DNA from: DATGFK01 sp040007395
Lineage (GTDB): Bacteria; Chloroflexota; Anaerolineae; Aggregatilineales; UBA2796
Reading direction: 5' to 3'
Assembly (NCBI GenBank): GCA_040007395.1
Contig: JBDTVG010000106.1
Location: 1 to 16,991, forward strand
Length of the DNA stretch: 16,991 bases
Made by a program: the position numbers and the translations under genes. This document shows, piece after piece, positions 1-8,500 of the stretch (position 1 is its first letter; each line of letters begins with the position of its first letter). The notes beneath the pieces are model-generated. The model worked only from the letters and a program-made list of their open reading frames with translations, ran no database searches and was not told the origin of the DNA.

Positions 1-184
1 TTCGTCCTTTTATAGTACCCTTTTCTTGCTCATTTCTTTTGCGCTCCCCTACTAGGACTCCCGGTAATCTCTCTGAGTTGGGATTTTCGAGAGTGGCCTG
101 TTTACCATCAGCAGTCAATTGGATAAACGTCGTTTGGCTGCCCGATTTACCCGCCAGGTCACAGGCGATAAGTTCTAGAACGTG
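1..184 (-). pseudogene. Unrecognised open fragment running off the left edge
   Basis: On the minus strand a frame is open from just after a TAA (185-187) to the window edge, 61 codons, and contains no ATG or GTG codon. The translation has a protein-like composition and includes ACDLAGKSGSQTTF, which fits the loose P-loop pattern [AG]x4GK[ST], but nothing else supports an ATPase. It stops abruptly next to the IS5-like remnant at 265, so it may be a gene cut by that insertion. I do not recognise the family, and the frame could be chance. Confidence 0.25.
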
Positions 185-264
185 TTATGCACTTATGAAA
201 TAGATGGAGGGTAGAAAGCGTCTAAACAATAGCGAGAAATAGCCAAGAAGTGAACGGTAAGAAC

Positions 265-441
265 ATGGAACGCAAGAATTATCCAAGCGATGTAAGTGAT
301 GATGAATGGGCCTTTGTAGCGCCGTATTTGACGTTGATGAAAGAAGACGCACCGCAGCGAGATTACGCGTTGCGCGAGGTATTTAACGGACTGCGCTATA
401 TGGTGCGCAGCGGAGGGGGTTGGCGACTGATGCCACACGAT
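265..441 (+). pseudogene. IS5-family transposase N-terminal fragment
   Basis: From ATG 265 the first 59 codons read like the N-terminal DNA-binding part of IS5-type transposases: MERKNYPSDVSDDEWAFVAP at the start, then FNGLRYMVRSGGGWRLMPHD. In intact members the MPHD is followed by LPPW and then some 200 residues carrying the DDE catalytic triad. Here the reading continues into unrelated recombinase sequence and no DDE region is present, so no transposase activity is possible. A GTG at 250 opens the same frame, but the family start fits ATG 265. I could not find convincing terminal inverted repeats, so the element's ends are undefined. Confidence 0.8.
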
Positions 442-585
442 TGCCGCCATTATTGGGCAACTCGTGCCGCTAGCCAAGGTACAGACCCTTTTGCCTTGCA
501 GGAAGCGGGTGGCTGGAATAGCTTGGCAATGCCCCGCCGCTATATTGAAGCGGGCAAAATAGCCAATGATGGCGTGAGGCTATAG
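436..585 (+). pseudogene. Tyrosine recombinase (phage-type integrase) C-terminal fragment, fused in frame to the IS5 fragment
   Basis: Continuing in the same frame from the IS5 fragment, the last ~52 codons match the C-terminus of tyrosine recombinases. HDCRHYWATRAA is the HxxRH box (R61, H62 of the chimera). GGWNSLAMPRRYIEAG carries the usual final His/Trp position and the nucleophile Tyr93. The first catalytic Arg, the conserved Lys and the core-binding domain are absent, so it cannot be an active integrase. The whole reading frame from ATG 265 to TAG 585 is 106 aa with no stop. The two parents share His-Asp at the junction, which would allow a microhomology-mediated join. It most likely marks a decayed integrated element; a functional fusion is improbable. 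Confidence 0.75.
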
Positions 586-620
586 ATTAACTGTATAGAG
601 CAAACGCTATGCTTCGCGGT

Positions 621-977
621 TCAGGGTATCTCTTCGCAGACCTCCGCTTCAAAGGAAAGCCACCACTTTTTCGAATTCAGTAGATGGGGCGTGTTTTCGC
701 GCCACCACAGGGCCGCAGCAGGCTCGTTCTGGGCCAGTATTTCAACGGCGGTTGTCGCAGAAACTAGACAACTTGATCGCTTGGGATGTTTTCCAAAGAG
801 CGCCGCCAGTATATAACCCAAGGGTGTTTTAGGTCCCGTTAAGACACCGACTCTGGGTGTCTTAATCTGCTGACTATATTTTCCAGGACGGAGGGGAAGA
901 ACTACTCCTACCCACGCTTTGCGAATTTCTTCAGGTGCCTCCCCAGCAGGTGGGGCAATAATTCGGATACTTGTCAC
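621..977 (-). CDS. Small conserved hypothetical protein (118 aa)
   Basis: The protein starts at GTG 977, preceded by AAAGGG about 10 nt upstream, which supports the start. It begins MTSIRIIAPPAGEAPEEIRK and continues AWVGVVLPL, then a turn-rich middle (VGVLTGPKTPLGY), and ends in a Trp-rich stretch (AAALWWRENTP, KKWWLSFEAEVCEEIP). I recall small uncharacterised bacterial proteins with this IRIIAPPxGEAPEEIRxAWVG opening and a WW-containing tail, so I think the gene is real, but I know no function. There is no signal peptide or membrane helix. It sits alone between mobile-element remnants. A perfect 10-bp inverted repeat lies inside it (839-865). Confidence 0.7.
   Translation of the reverse strand: MTSIRIIAPPAGEAPEEIRKAWVGVVLPLRPGKYSQQIKTPRVGVLTGPKTPLGYILAALFGKHPKRSSCLVSATTAVEILAQNEPAAALWWRENTPHLLNSKKWWLSFEAEVCEEIP
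839..865. repeat. Perfect 10-bp inverted repeat inside the 621-977 gene
   Basis: TTAAGACACC and GGTGTCTTAA are separated by 7 nt. The inner seven bases of each arm (AAGACAC/GTGTCTT) recur as the arms of the hairpin at 14895-14914. It encodes IKTPRVGVLT, so it may reflect codon choice rather than function. Confidence 0.5.
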
Positions 978-1000
978 AATGTCACCCTTTCAATAAAAGT

Positions 1001-1032
1001 GACTGCTCAGGTCTATGATGCTCTGAGCAGTC
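1001..1032. repeat. Perfect 10-bp inverted repeat upstream of the 621-977 gene
   Basis: GACTGCTCAG (1001-1010) and CTGAGCAGTC (1023-1032) flank a 12-nt loop. On the minus strand it lies about 24 nt before the GTG start of the small hypothetical gene, and its 3' side is followed by ACTTTTATT. It could be an upstream terminator, a leader hairpin, or an end of a decayed mobile element. Confidence 0.5.
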
Positions 1033-1140
1033 GCCCAACTTGCACGGATGGGACGGCAAGACAGCCTGAGGTATCAATGACGGCAAAACTTGGATGTGAG
1101 GTAGGATGCTTCCACGCCTAAGGGCGGTGGCTTCCTAGGG
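1033..1140 (+). mobile_element. Possible right-end remnant of an IS200/IS605-type (tnpB) element
   Basis: On the plus strand a short frame reads CTDGTARQPEVSMTAKLGCE and ends FHA at a TAA (1119-1121). That TAA lies in the loop of a hairpin: CCACGCC (1112-1118) pairs with GGCGGTGG (1123-1130) with one bulged G. A degenerate TnpB C-terminus ending in or near a GC-rich right-end hairpin is the usual architecture of these elements, where the hairpin region also belongs to the guide RNA. No TnpB catalytic residues or zinc ribbon survive, so this is a suggestion from pattern only. Confidence 0.3.
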
Positions 1141-1155
1141 CGAACATGGTGAGAC

Positions 1156-1782
1156 TTAAGCTGCCTTGCGGGCAACGACGTGAAATATATGCCAATACTT
1201 ATCCTGCCCCAGCGAAGTTTTGCCCTCTTCCTCAATCTCGTCAAATGTTTCGATGTTGAACTGGCTCAACAACTTCTTGACTTCCTCTTGCGAGTGGAAG
1301 GTCATCGTCGGGTCATGTGCCCAACCGTCATGAAGGCCAAAGAATTGCCCGGCAAATCGCCCGCCAGCGCGTATTGACATGACGATCTTGCTCCAGAACA
1401 GGTCAAAGCCGTGCGGAGCACAATACGGAACGCTGAAACTTGCGTTAACCAGGTCGGCTTGGGGTAGCACGAGATCCTCAAAGGATGCGATCTGCGTTTC
1501 AAGCCTAGCAACTTGCTCAGGTTGCAGGCGAGCGCGTAAGCGCTGGATAGCTTCCGGCTGGCTATCAACAGCCAGAACACGCCAACCCCGTCGGAGTAGT
1601 TCCAGACTATCGATTCCCGAACCGCAGCCAAGATCGACGGCGAACAGGCCGCCAGACGAAACTGTTTCGCTGGCGAACAAGTCCAGCGCTTTCACTAGGG
1701 TATCGCATGGGGGATCGCCCTCAGTTGCCTGATAGAACTCCTCCCATCGCGAGATTCGTTCATCCATCCTCCGTTTAGCCAT
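1156..1782 (-). CDS. Class I SAM-dependent methyltransferase
   Basis: A 208-aa Rossmann-fold methyltransferase. Motif I is VDLGCGSGIDSLELLRRG near residues 50-66, followed by the acidic end of beta-2 in VLAVDSQPEAIQRL. Downstream are ADLVNASFSVPYC (motif IV region) and the family-like stretch SIRAGGRFAGQFFG, with MTFHSQEEVKKLL and WHIFHVVARK near the end. This layout resembles small TehB/ubiE-like methyltransferases; the substrate cannot be read from sequence. ATG 1782 is chosen because GAGGGAGG lies 5-8 nt upstream; an in-frame GTG directly before it (1785) is an alternative. The gene is monocistronic by spacing. It is not a DNA methylase: no NPPY-type motif is present. Confidence 0.88.
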   Translation of the reverse strand: MAKRRMDERISRWEEFYQATEGDPPCDTLVKALDLFASETVSSGGLFAVDLGCGSGIDSLELLRRGWRVLAVDSQPEAIQRLRARLQPEQVARLETQIASFEDLVLPQADLVNASFSVPYCAPHGFDLFWSKIVMSIRAGGRFAGQFFGLHDGWAHDPTMTFHSQEEVKKLLSQFNIETFDEIEEEGKTSLGQDKYWHIFHVVARKAA

Positions 1783-1987
1783 CACGACCTCCCTCGTTAC
1801 CCAGCTTGAATTCTACAGGATAGTTTTTTACCCTCAGTTTGGCAAGTGTAGCAGACACGCCGACCAGGACTGAACCCGCTTAACGCATTTCTAATATTGG
1901 GAGTCACTGCTTACCCTGAAATTTGCATTTCCAAACATGCGGCTGAGTAGTTACCAATAAAACCGTTATCAACGCCAATACACGGAC

Positions 1988-2221
1988 TCAGTGCGACGTA
2001 ACAACTTGCCGCGCATTCGTGATCTCATCTTGTTCAACCCGCCGAATTTGATCAGGCGAGACTTCGGCTACCACTAGCGTTTTGCCTAGGATCGTCATAA
2101 ACTCGACGATATAGGCTTTGCCACTTTGAACGACATCGACCACTGTGCCTGTATCGCCTGCTTTAAGGCCATAATCGGGCAGGTCAAGCGTTAACGCAAC
2201 AATCGCAAATTCCTCAAGCAT
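1988..2221 (-). CDS. DUF4926-like small protein
   Basis: A 77-aa protein starting MLEEFAIVALTLDLPDYGLK and continuing AGDTGTVVDVVQSGKAYIVE, FMTILGKTLVVAEVSPDQIR. This is the pattern of DUF4926, a short SH3-like beta-barrel family often found next to toxin-antitoxin-like partners (commonly DUF6883). The ATG at 2221 is preceded by GGGAGAG 6-12 nt upstream and begins at the family's N-terminus; an upstream ATG (2296) in the same frame would add 25 unrelated residues. It follows the methylase gene on the same strand after about 200 nt, so it may be read with the helicase-methylase operon. No usual partner gene is seen. Confidence 0.75.
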   Translation of the reverse strand: MLEEFAIVALTLDLPDYGLKAGDTGTVVDVVQSGKAYIVEFMTILGKTLVVAEVSPDQIRRVEQDEITNARQVVTSH

Positions 2222-2418
2222 GGCTACTCTCCCGGATACGCATTCTGCGCCGCAACTTTGACCGACTCCGACACTGGCGGTGGACAACGCAAGCATTGTC
2301 CCTGCGAAACCCGCATTGCGGTAGGGACTGGGCTTGCCCTGTCCGGCATGGGGAACTCACTTGACCAGCCCTCGCTCGACACCGCGATACGCCGCCTGCG
2401 CCGCTGCGATCCGGTCAT

Positions 2419-5400
2419 CTACGCCTCGTCGCCGCCTTCATCAGCATCCTTGCCCATGCGATACTTGATGTCGTAGTTGATGATGAAGTCTAGCTCCTCG
2501 TCGGTGAAGCCGTAATGCTGCGCCAGCACACGGTCAATCTCGTCAATGATAGGCTTGGATTTTGCTTGCTGATATTCGTCATATCGAATTGTTTGACCTT
2601 GATTGGTATGAATTACTTTTCGTACTGCGTTTGCCTTTATTTGGGTGTCTAGTTTGGCCCCCAAATCACTTAATATTTTGTCAGATAGTATATGTTTCGC
2701 AATTGGAAATGAGCTAATTGTATATTCACTTAGATGAAATCCATCAGACCAAGTAGCAAAATAGAAATAGAACAATGAAGAATTTAGAAGTGCGTAGGCT
2801 GCTTTTGAGTGACCACTTTCATCCCAATAAAGGTATCTACCATGTGCTAGAGGTTGTACTACCCCATTTTTTTCATAAAATGGCAACCCTATCGCGCATT
2901 TTACCCAATATCTGCTAGCTTCTTGATAAAACACAAAGTCTCGTGTTGGTTTCGCCGAACGGATACGCTTGATTGTGCGGGAATGCTCGTATAACTTCTG
3001 AAGTATTGCGCCGCCTATCTGTTGCGCTATTTTTCCAAAACTATTCAATTCGCTTTGGATACAATTGGTATATTCCAGTCGGTTGAATAAGCTTATTCGT
3101 TCGTTTGCCAACCAGTGATGATACTTTGTAACCCATATACTCTTGGCACTATTTTTCCAACAGATCCATATAGACAAACGTTGATCTACATCAAATAAAC
3201 GCGAGGGAGATGTATCATAGGAAGAAACAGCGATACTTGCATTTTTGGAAAAAACTTGACGCAATGATAAAGCCCGTTCGGAGCAAACACTGGCAACAGG
3301 AACGATCATACTGAACCGTCCTGTACTACTCATAAGCCTTAACGAGCGCTCCATTACATTAGCATATAGGTTTCCACAACTCTCTGTCTCATACTCCCTA
3401 ATCGTGTATTCTTTCCTAACCTTGCTGTACTCTACATACGGTGGATTGCCCACGATCACATCAAACCCACCGTCCTCCATCACACGGTTGAACTCCGCAT
3501 ACCAATGAAATGGTTTGTGGCTTTTGCGAAAAGCATCTGGGTTATCCAATCCGTACTGGGTCATCAGTGCTTTATCAAGTATAGTGGAAATCTCGGTTGA
3601 AACTTGACGAACACTTGCTTTAAGTGTTTTTAGCCTTGACGCACCAACATCAAAGCGAAGTTGCTCTTTACGAAAGTCCTTCAGTGTCCCCGCCATAACT
3701 TCGATTCTTGGCAAGGTAGACCGTGCAAACAGATCGTATTCAATTTCATTCTTGGTCGCAAATCCGACCAGCGTATTCCCGGCTCGAATGTTGAAGTCAA
3801 TATCGGGTAACGGCTCAATACGTCGAACATCGTCTATCTGAGAGACTAGTTTCAGGAAAAGGCGCAGCTTACAGATTTCGATGGCCTCATCCATGATGTC
3901 CACGCCGTACAGGTTGTTGATAATGATGCTTTTGAAAACAAAGTAGTGGCGATTGGGGTGCTGGTCTACCCGCTCAAGCTCGGTTTTGAAGTCATTGAAC
4001 TGGAAAGCTATTTTGGGATCAGCAAGGAACTCCTTCATCTTTTTCAGGCAACCATCGTACAGGGGTTCAAGGATATTCATAGCCGCGAACAGAAATGCGC
4101 CGCTGCCACAGGTCGGGTCAAGCACGGTGAGTTCGGTCAACGCTTGGTAAAACCGTCGCAGCATAATCGGCGCATCCAGCCGCCGCAGCCAGTCCTCGAC
4201 AAAAGCGCGAATGTCGAGATTGTAGGTAATCAGATCGTTGACCGTGCTGATTTTTCCGGCGGCGAAGTCGGCAATGATCTGGTCGTAGCGTTTGCGGCGG
4301 GCCGTGTATTCGCGTTCGGTTTCGGTGGGCAGGTGGTCCTCGTTGCTGACCGCCTCATAGATGTACAGGTCGATGCTGCCGATTTCCTGCGCCACATTCA
4401 GATCGATTTTGTCCAGTAAGAAGGGCAGGATCGTGTTTTTGCAGATGTAGTCGGTGATGTCCTCTTTGGTGTAGTACGCCCCCATCTGCTTCTGGTTGAT
4501 GTACTTCTCGAAAATATAGCCGAGTACATCCGGGTTGATCTCGCCATCGTTGTGCAGCGGACGATCATCCAGATGCCAATCCCAAGCATCGAAAAACTTG
4601 AAGAGTCGCTCAAATGCCTTATCTTCAAGCTGGATATTGCTGTTGGCCTCTTCGATCTGGTGCGGCAGGAAAAGCCCGCCGTTTAGATAAGGGACATTGC
4701 CTAGCAGCGCTCTCACTGCGTCGGTGCGTTCTTCACTCGCCAAGCCTTCAAAGAACAGGATCAGCAGGAAGTCGCGATAGAACCGATCTTGACCGCGTGT
4801 TTGCGACTCGGCTAATTTCGTTTGCAGATAGTTTTGATCGCCGTTGAGGAAGCCTTTTTTCTGCACAAAATACAGGAACATCAGCCGATTGAGCATCACC
4901 GAGGCATACCAATCGCGCCCCTGAATATCCTGTATCCCTTTGAGGAATTCGAGGAAGGCATCGTGTTCCTTCTGGAACTGCACAAAAAACTTCTTGGTAA
5001 CTTTCTCGACATCAAAAGCCCGTGCCACGCGGCTTGTCACCATCGCAATCGAGACTTTGCCTTCTTCGTCTAGCTCTTCCAACTTGAAGGCAATCTCGCT
5101 CAGCTTTTCCATGAGCAGATCGCCCGCTTGACCCTGCCGATAGATGTGTTCGCGGACTTTGTCGGGTTGGCCTTTTTCGTGCTTTACCCACCGCCACCGG
5201 GAAATAGTCCGGCTCTTGTCGGTAAAAATGATAATGTGTTCAAAGGCTACTTTGGTCGCGTGAGCATCGATCTTCTTACGGTGGGCATCATCGGGGATAG
5301 TGCCATCCGAGGCTTGGCATTCCGCCACGATCATTCCACCTGACTCAGCGATGGGTCGAAAGGTGTACATTACCTTGTCAAGTTCAATGGGCGGGATAGT

Positions 5401-5499
5401 GATCCCCGTCGGGTTGACCCAGTTCAACTCCTCGGTGAACAGGTGCTTGAAGTCGAAGGCTTGCAGGTGTTGGCGGAGTTGTTGGCTATTGATCGACAT
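2419..5499 (-). CDS. Eco57I-like N6-adenine DNA methyltransferase of a restriction/defence module
   Basis: A 1026-aa protein. Residues 1-170 form an N-terminal domain without a clear nuclease motif. Residues ~170-450 are a helical region containing RDWYASVMLNRLMFLYFVQK and QMGAYYTKEDITDYI. The gamma-class methylase core follows: motif I DPTCGSGAFLF (from D461) and motif IV VGNPPYVEY (NPPY at 685-688), typical of adenine-N6 methylases. Residues ~690-973 are the presumed target-recognition domain; then a tail with AQHYGFTDEELDFIINYDIK. The C-terminal domain is markedly AT-rich compared with the rest. Its ATG lies 5 nt after the helicase stop, with GAGGAA from the helicase's last codons serving as ribosome site, so the two are translationally coupled. 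It would protect host DNA by methylating the site; whether it also cleaves is unclear. Confidence 0.88.
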   Translation of the reverse strand: MSINSQQLRQHLQAFDFKHLFTEELNWVNPTGITIPPIELDKVMYTFRPIAESGGMIVAECQASDGTIPDDAHRKKIDAHATKVAFEHIIIFTDKSRTISRWRWVKHEKGQPDKVREHIYRQGQAGDLLMEKLSEIAFKLEELDEEGKVSIAMVTSRVARAFDVEKVTKKFFVQFQKEHDAFLEFLKGIQDIQGRDWYASVMLNRLMFLYFVQKKGFLNGDQNYLQTKLAESQTRGQDRFYRDFLLILFFEGLASEERTDAVRALLGNVPYLNGGLFLPHQIEEANSNIQLEDKAFERLFKFFDAWDWHLDDRPLHNDGEINPDVLGYIFEKYINQKQMGAYYTKEDITDYICKNTILPFLLDKIDLNVAQEIGSIDLYIYEAVSNEDHLPTETEREYTARRKRYDQIIADFAAGKISTVNDLITYNLDIRAFVEDWLRRLDAPIMLRRFYQALTELTVLDPTCGSGAFLFAAMNILEPLYDGCLKKMKEFLADPKIAFQFNDFKTELERVDQHPNRHYFVFKSIIINNLYGVDIMDEAIEICKLRLFLKLVSQIDDVRRIEPLPDIDFNIRAGNTLVGFATKNEIEYDLFARSTLPRIEVMAGTLKDFRKEQLRFDVGASRLKTLKASVRQVSTEISTILDKALMTQYGLDNPDAFRKSHKPFHWYAEFNRVMEDGGFDVIVGNPPYVEYSKVRKEYTIREYETESCGNLYANVMERSLRLMSSTGRFSMIVPVASVCSERALSLRQVFSKNASIAVSSYDTSPSRLFDVDQRLSIWICWKNSAKSIWVTKYHHWLANERISLFNRLEYTNCIQSELNSFGKIAQQIGGAILQKLYEHSRTIKRIRSAKPTRDFVFYQEASRYWVKCAIGLPFYEKNGVVQPLAHGRYLYWDESGHSKAAYALLNSSLFYFYFATWSDGFHLSEYTISSFPIAKHILSDKILSDLGAKLDTQIKANAVRKVIHTNQGQTIRYDEYQQAKSKPIIDEIDRVLAQHYGFTDEELDFIINYDIKYRMGKDADEGGDEA

Positions 5500-5504
5500 G
5501 GGTG

Positions 5505-8500
5505 TTATTCCTCAGCCCCAGTAGGGCTTGCAAACAGGCCAAGTGAACACAGGATATGCGGCTCGTGCCGTTCGCCTTCTTCTTGAATCAGACTCAACCG
5601 TTCGTCTGTCCGCAGCGCAATGACTAGTTCAGCCAGATCGTCGTCCGAGATGCCCGAACGTATCTGGCGATTGAGCGTGTCTACTGCGGAAGAACGCAGC
5701 GGATAGCGGTAAATATCGTCGATGGTGCGTTCCAGATCCTTGGGAACCAGCAGCGGTTGGGTCTTGATCAGGTATTCGTAATGCTTTTTGAGCCGTTCAT
5801 ACGTGCGGTAGCGGGCGCTGGACGGCCTGCCAAGCTGCCCACCAACGGTCAGTTCTTCCTGCACCAGAATATCGACCCCCTTGAGCACCAGTTCATGATG
5901 ATCGGGGTGTCGGGGTTGGGGTTCCGTATCAGGCTCACAGGCGGCAGCCCGCAAGATCGTAAGCTGCGACTGGGTAACATTGTTCCCCTGCTGGTCAACC
6001 CACGCCAGCGAGTCCGTCCCATCGGCGGTTTTCATGTAGACCAGCACGCCCTCGGGGTATTGCACCGATCCCTGATAGTGCCGGGTCGAGTAGATAACAT
6101 CCGGCAAGTCTTCAATCGCTTTAGCGAGGGGCTGATTGTCTTTGGTCGCGTTCAACCAGATCTGGTAGGCATACGAGGCCAGATCAACTTCGCTATCGGC
6201 CTCCGCATCCAGAACACCCGATTTCTCGGTGTACAGGTCGCGTAACTGTTGGGCTAGTGCGTCGTCTTCGAAGAAGCGCTCATCGGAGCCGACCACTTCG
6301 CCATTTTCGGCTAAGCGCTGCCGTACTCTCGCCCGTAGCCGGATAATCTGCTCCACCCCATCGGCAGGCAGAAACGAGTAGCAGTAGATTTGTTCGGCCC
6401 GCTGACCGATCCGGTCTACACGGCCTGCCCGCTGCACCAAGCGGATGATCGCCCACGGCAAATCATAGTTGACCACGATAGCCGAGTCCTGAAGGTTTTG
6501 CCCTTCACTCAGTACGTCGGTGGAGATCAGCACATTGAGTTCGTCGTCTAGCGGCAACGTGCGCCTATTACTGACCGGGCTAAAGCGCCATGCCAATGCT
6601 GTCGGGTTATCCAATTGTCCAGTTGCTGCCCCAAGCCGCTGGATACCACGTTTGCTGAGTTCGCCGTCAAGATAGCGAACCGTGTCTGCAAACTGCGAGA
6701 ATACCAGCACCTTTTGATCCGAGTGCCAGTTCAGCAGATCCATGAGGGCTTGCAGCTTACTGTCGCGCTCAGATGACCACTCGCCACAGTGTTCGAGCAC
6801 CTGAATGAGATGCGCGTTATCGTCCGCCAAATCCTTCCTGAGCGCCGGACTGAAGAACGACGGCTTAAGCCATTTGTAGCGTTTTTTGTACTTGCCCGCG
6901 AACAGTGCATAGACTTGCTTGGCCCGTTGAGCATATTCCGCATGAGTGCTGCTAGTTTCCAGATCGAGCGCCTTCTCAACGTCGCGGCTGTCCTCAATTT
7001 CCAGATCGAGTTCGGGGAGCAGGGCTTGTTCGTCCTCGTCCTCGGTTTCAGGGTCAAGCGTCACCGCGTCCAGTGTCCCGATGGGCAGATCAAGGCCATT
7101 CTCGACAGCGTACAGGAAAATGCAGTTCCGCAGCACATGCCGATCAATGGACTGGAGAAAGGATGAGCCGCTGCTTTCGAGCCGTTTGAATAAGTTTGTC
7201 CGACAAAAGCCCATCAACCGCTGCCCCGCACGCCCAAGATTCTCGATGAGCTTCTTTTCCTCAGCGGTTGCCGTCTTCGCCTGTTTCGCGGCGACATATT
7301 GTCCCAAACCATAGCGAGGCAGGCTCAGACTGTTAATCAGGCCAACGACTTCCTCGGAGTACAGCAAGCGATATTGATCGCTCTCATTGACAGAGAACTG
7401 TACGGTCTTCGGCACACGCATCGGAAAATACGAGCGCTCACCGCTCTTGAGACGCAAAAAGCGCCGTCCAGTATCCTGATCGGTTTCGGTGTAGTTATCC
7501 AGAATAAAGCTGCGGGTGCGCCGGACGAGATACAGACGCATCAGTTCGCGCCAGTCCTCGATAAATTCGCTCTTTTCAAAGGCTTGTAGGGAACGCACGG
7601 TCACTTGATGTTTAGCGGCAAAGGCCGCTTCGCCGCCGATTTCCCGCAAATAACGTTCAGGCCGAATACCGAGATCGCGCTTTTCATCAATGAACAAGCC
7701 CAACTGAGCCGATAGATCGCTGAAACTCTTGTTATACGGGGTCGCCGACAGCAAAATACATTTGCTTTCGTTCGCTGTGATGTAGTCTTGAATAGCGCGA
7801 TAGGTGCGCCCCTCCCGATTGCGGAGATTGTGGCTTTCATCGATCACGATTAGGCGATAACGGCGCAAGTTTGGCAGGTCGCGTGTGACCATGCTGAGGG
7901 ACATGACCTTCGCCAGCAGCCGAAACTCGTCTGCATGGTCTTGCCACATGGGCACAAGATTCTTGGGGCAAATGATGAGCGTGTCCAATGAATAGTCGTC
8001 TTGGAAAATACGGGCCAATGTGATTGCCATCAGGGTCTTACCCAAGCCAACCACGTCACCCAGCATCACCCCACCGCGCTTATTGAGGTGATGGGCCGCG
8101 ATCTTGACCGCTGCGGCCTGATAATCAAAGAGCCGTTCTGAAAATTCGCGAGGAAGACGAAATTCACTCAGTCCGGCACGGGCTTCCTGTGCGAGATGGT
8201 AGGCCATCTTGAGATAAACCGCATAGGGACTGAGCATGTCCTCCCGCGCCCAACTCTCTTCAATGACTTTGACGAGTTCCTCAGAAACGTCGATGCACCA
8301 TTTGTCATCCCAACGGTCCTGAAACCAGATCGCCAATTTCTGACCTGTATCGGGATCGGTTTCCTCGATATTGAGTTCGCCTTGATGCTGCAATCCAGAA
8401 AAGGTGAGATTGCTGCTGCCCAAATAGGAAATGATGGGGCTGTGAAAATCCTCACGATAGAGCAGATACAGCTTGGCGTGCAGCGTCCGGCGCAAATAAA

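Noticed and set aside
2224..2418. 64-aa minus-strand frame starting right after the methylase stop (TAGATG)
   Set aside because: The coupling is tempting, but the product is Arg-rich and turn-rich with no family feel, and another frame of the same stretch (DDRIAAAQAAYRGVERGLVK) looks at least as protein-like. It is not supported as a gene.
3946..4419. 157-aa plus-strand open frame
   Set aside because: It is antisense to the conserved methylase core and is a by-product of GC-rich codons.
5757..6245. 162-aa plus-strand open frame
   Set aside because: It is antisense to the helicase C-terminus; no ribosome site or family resemblance.
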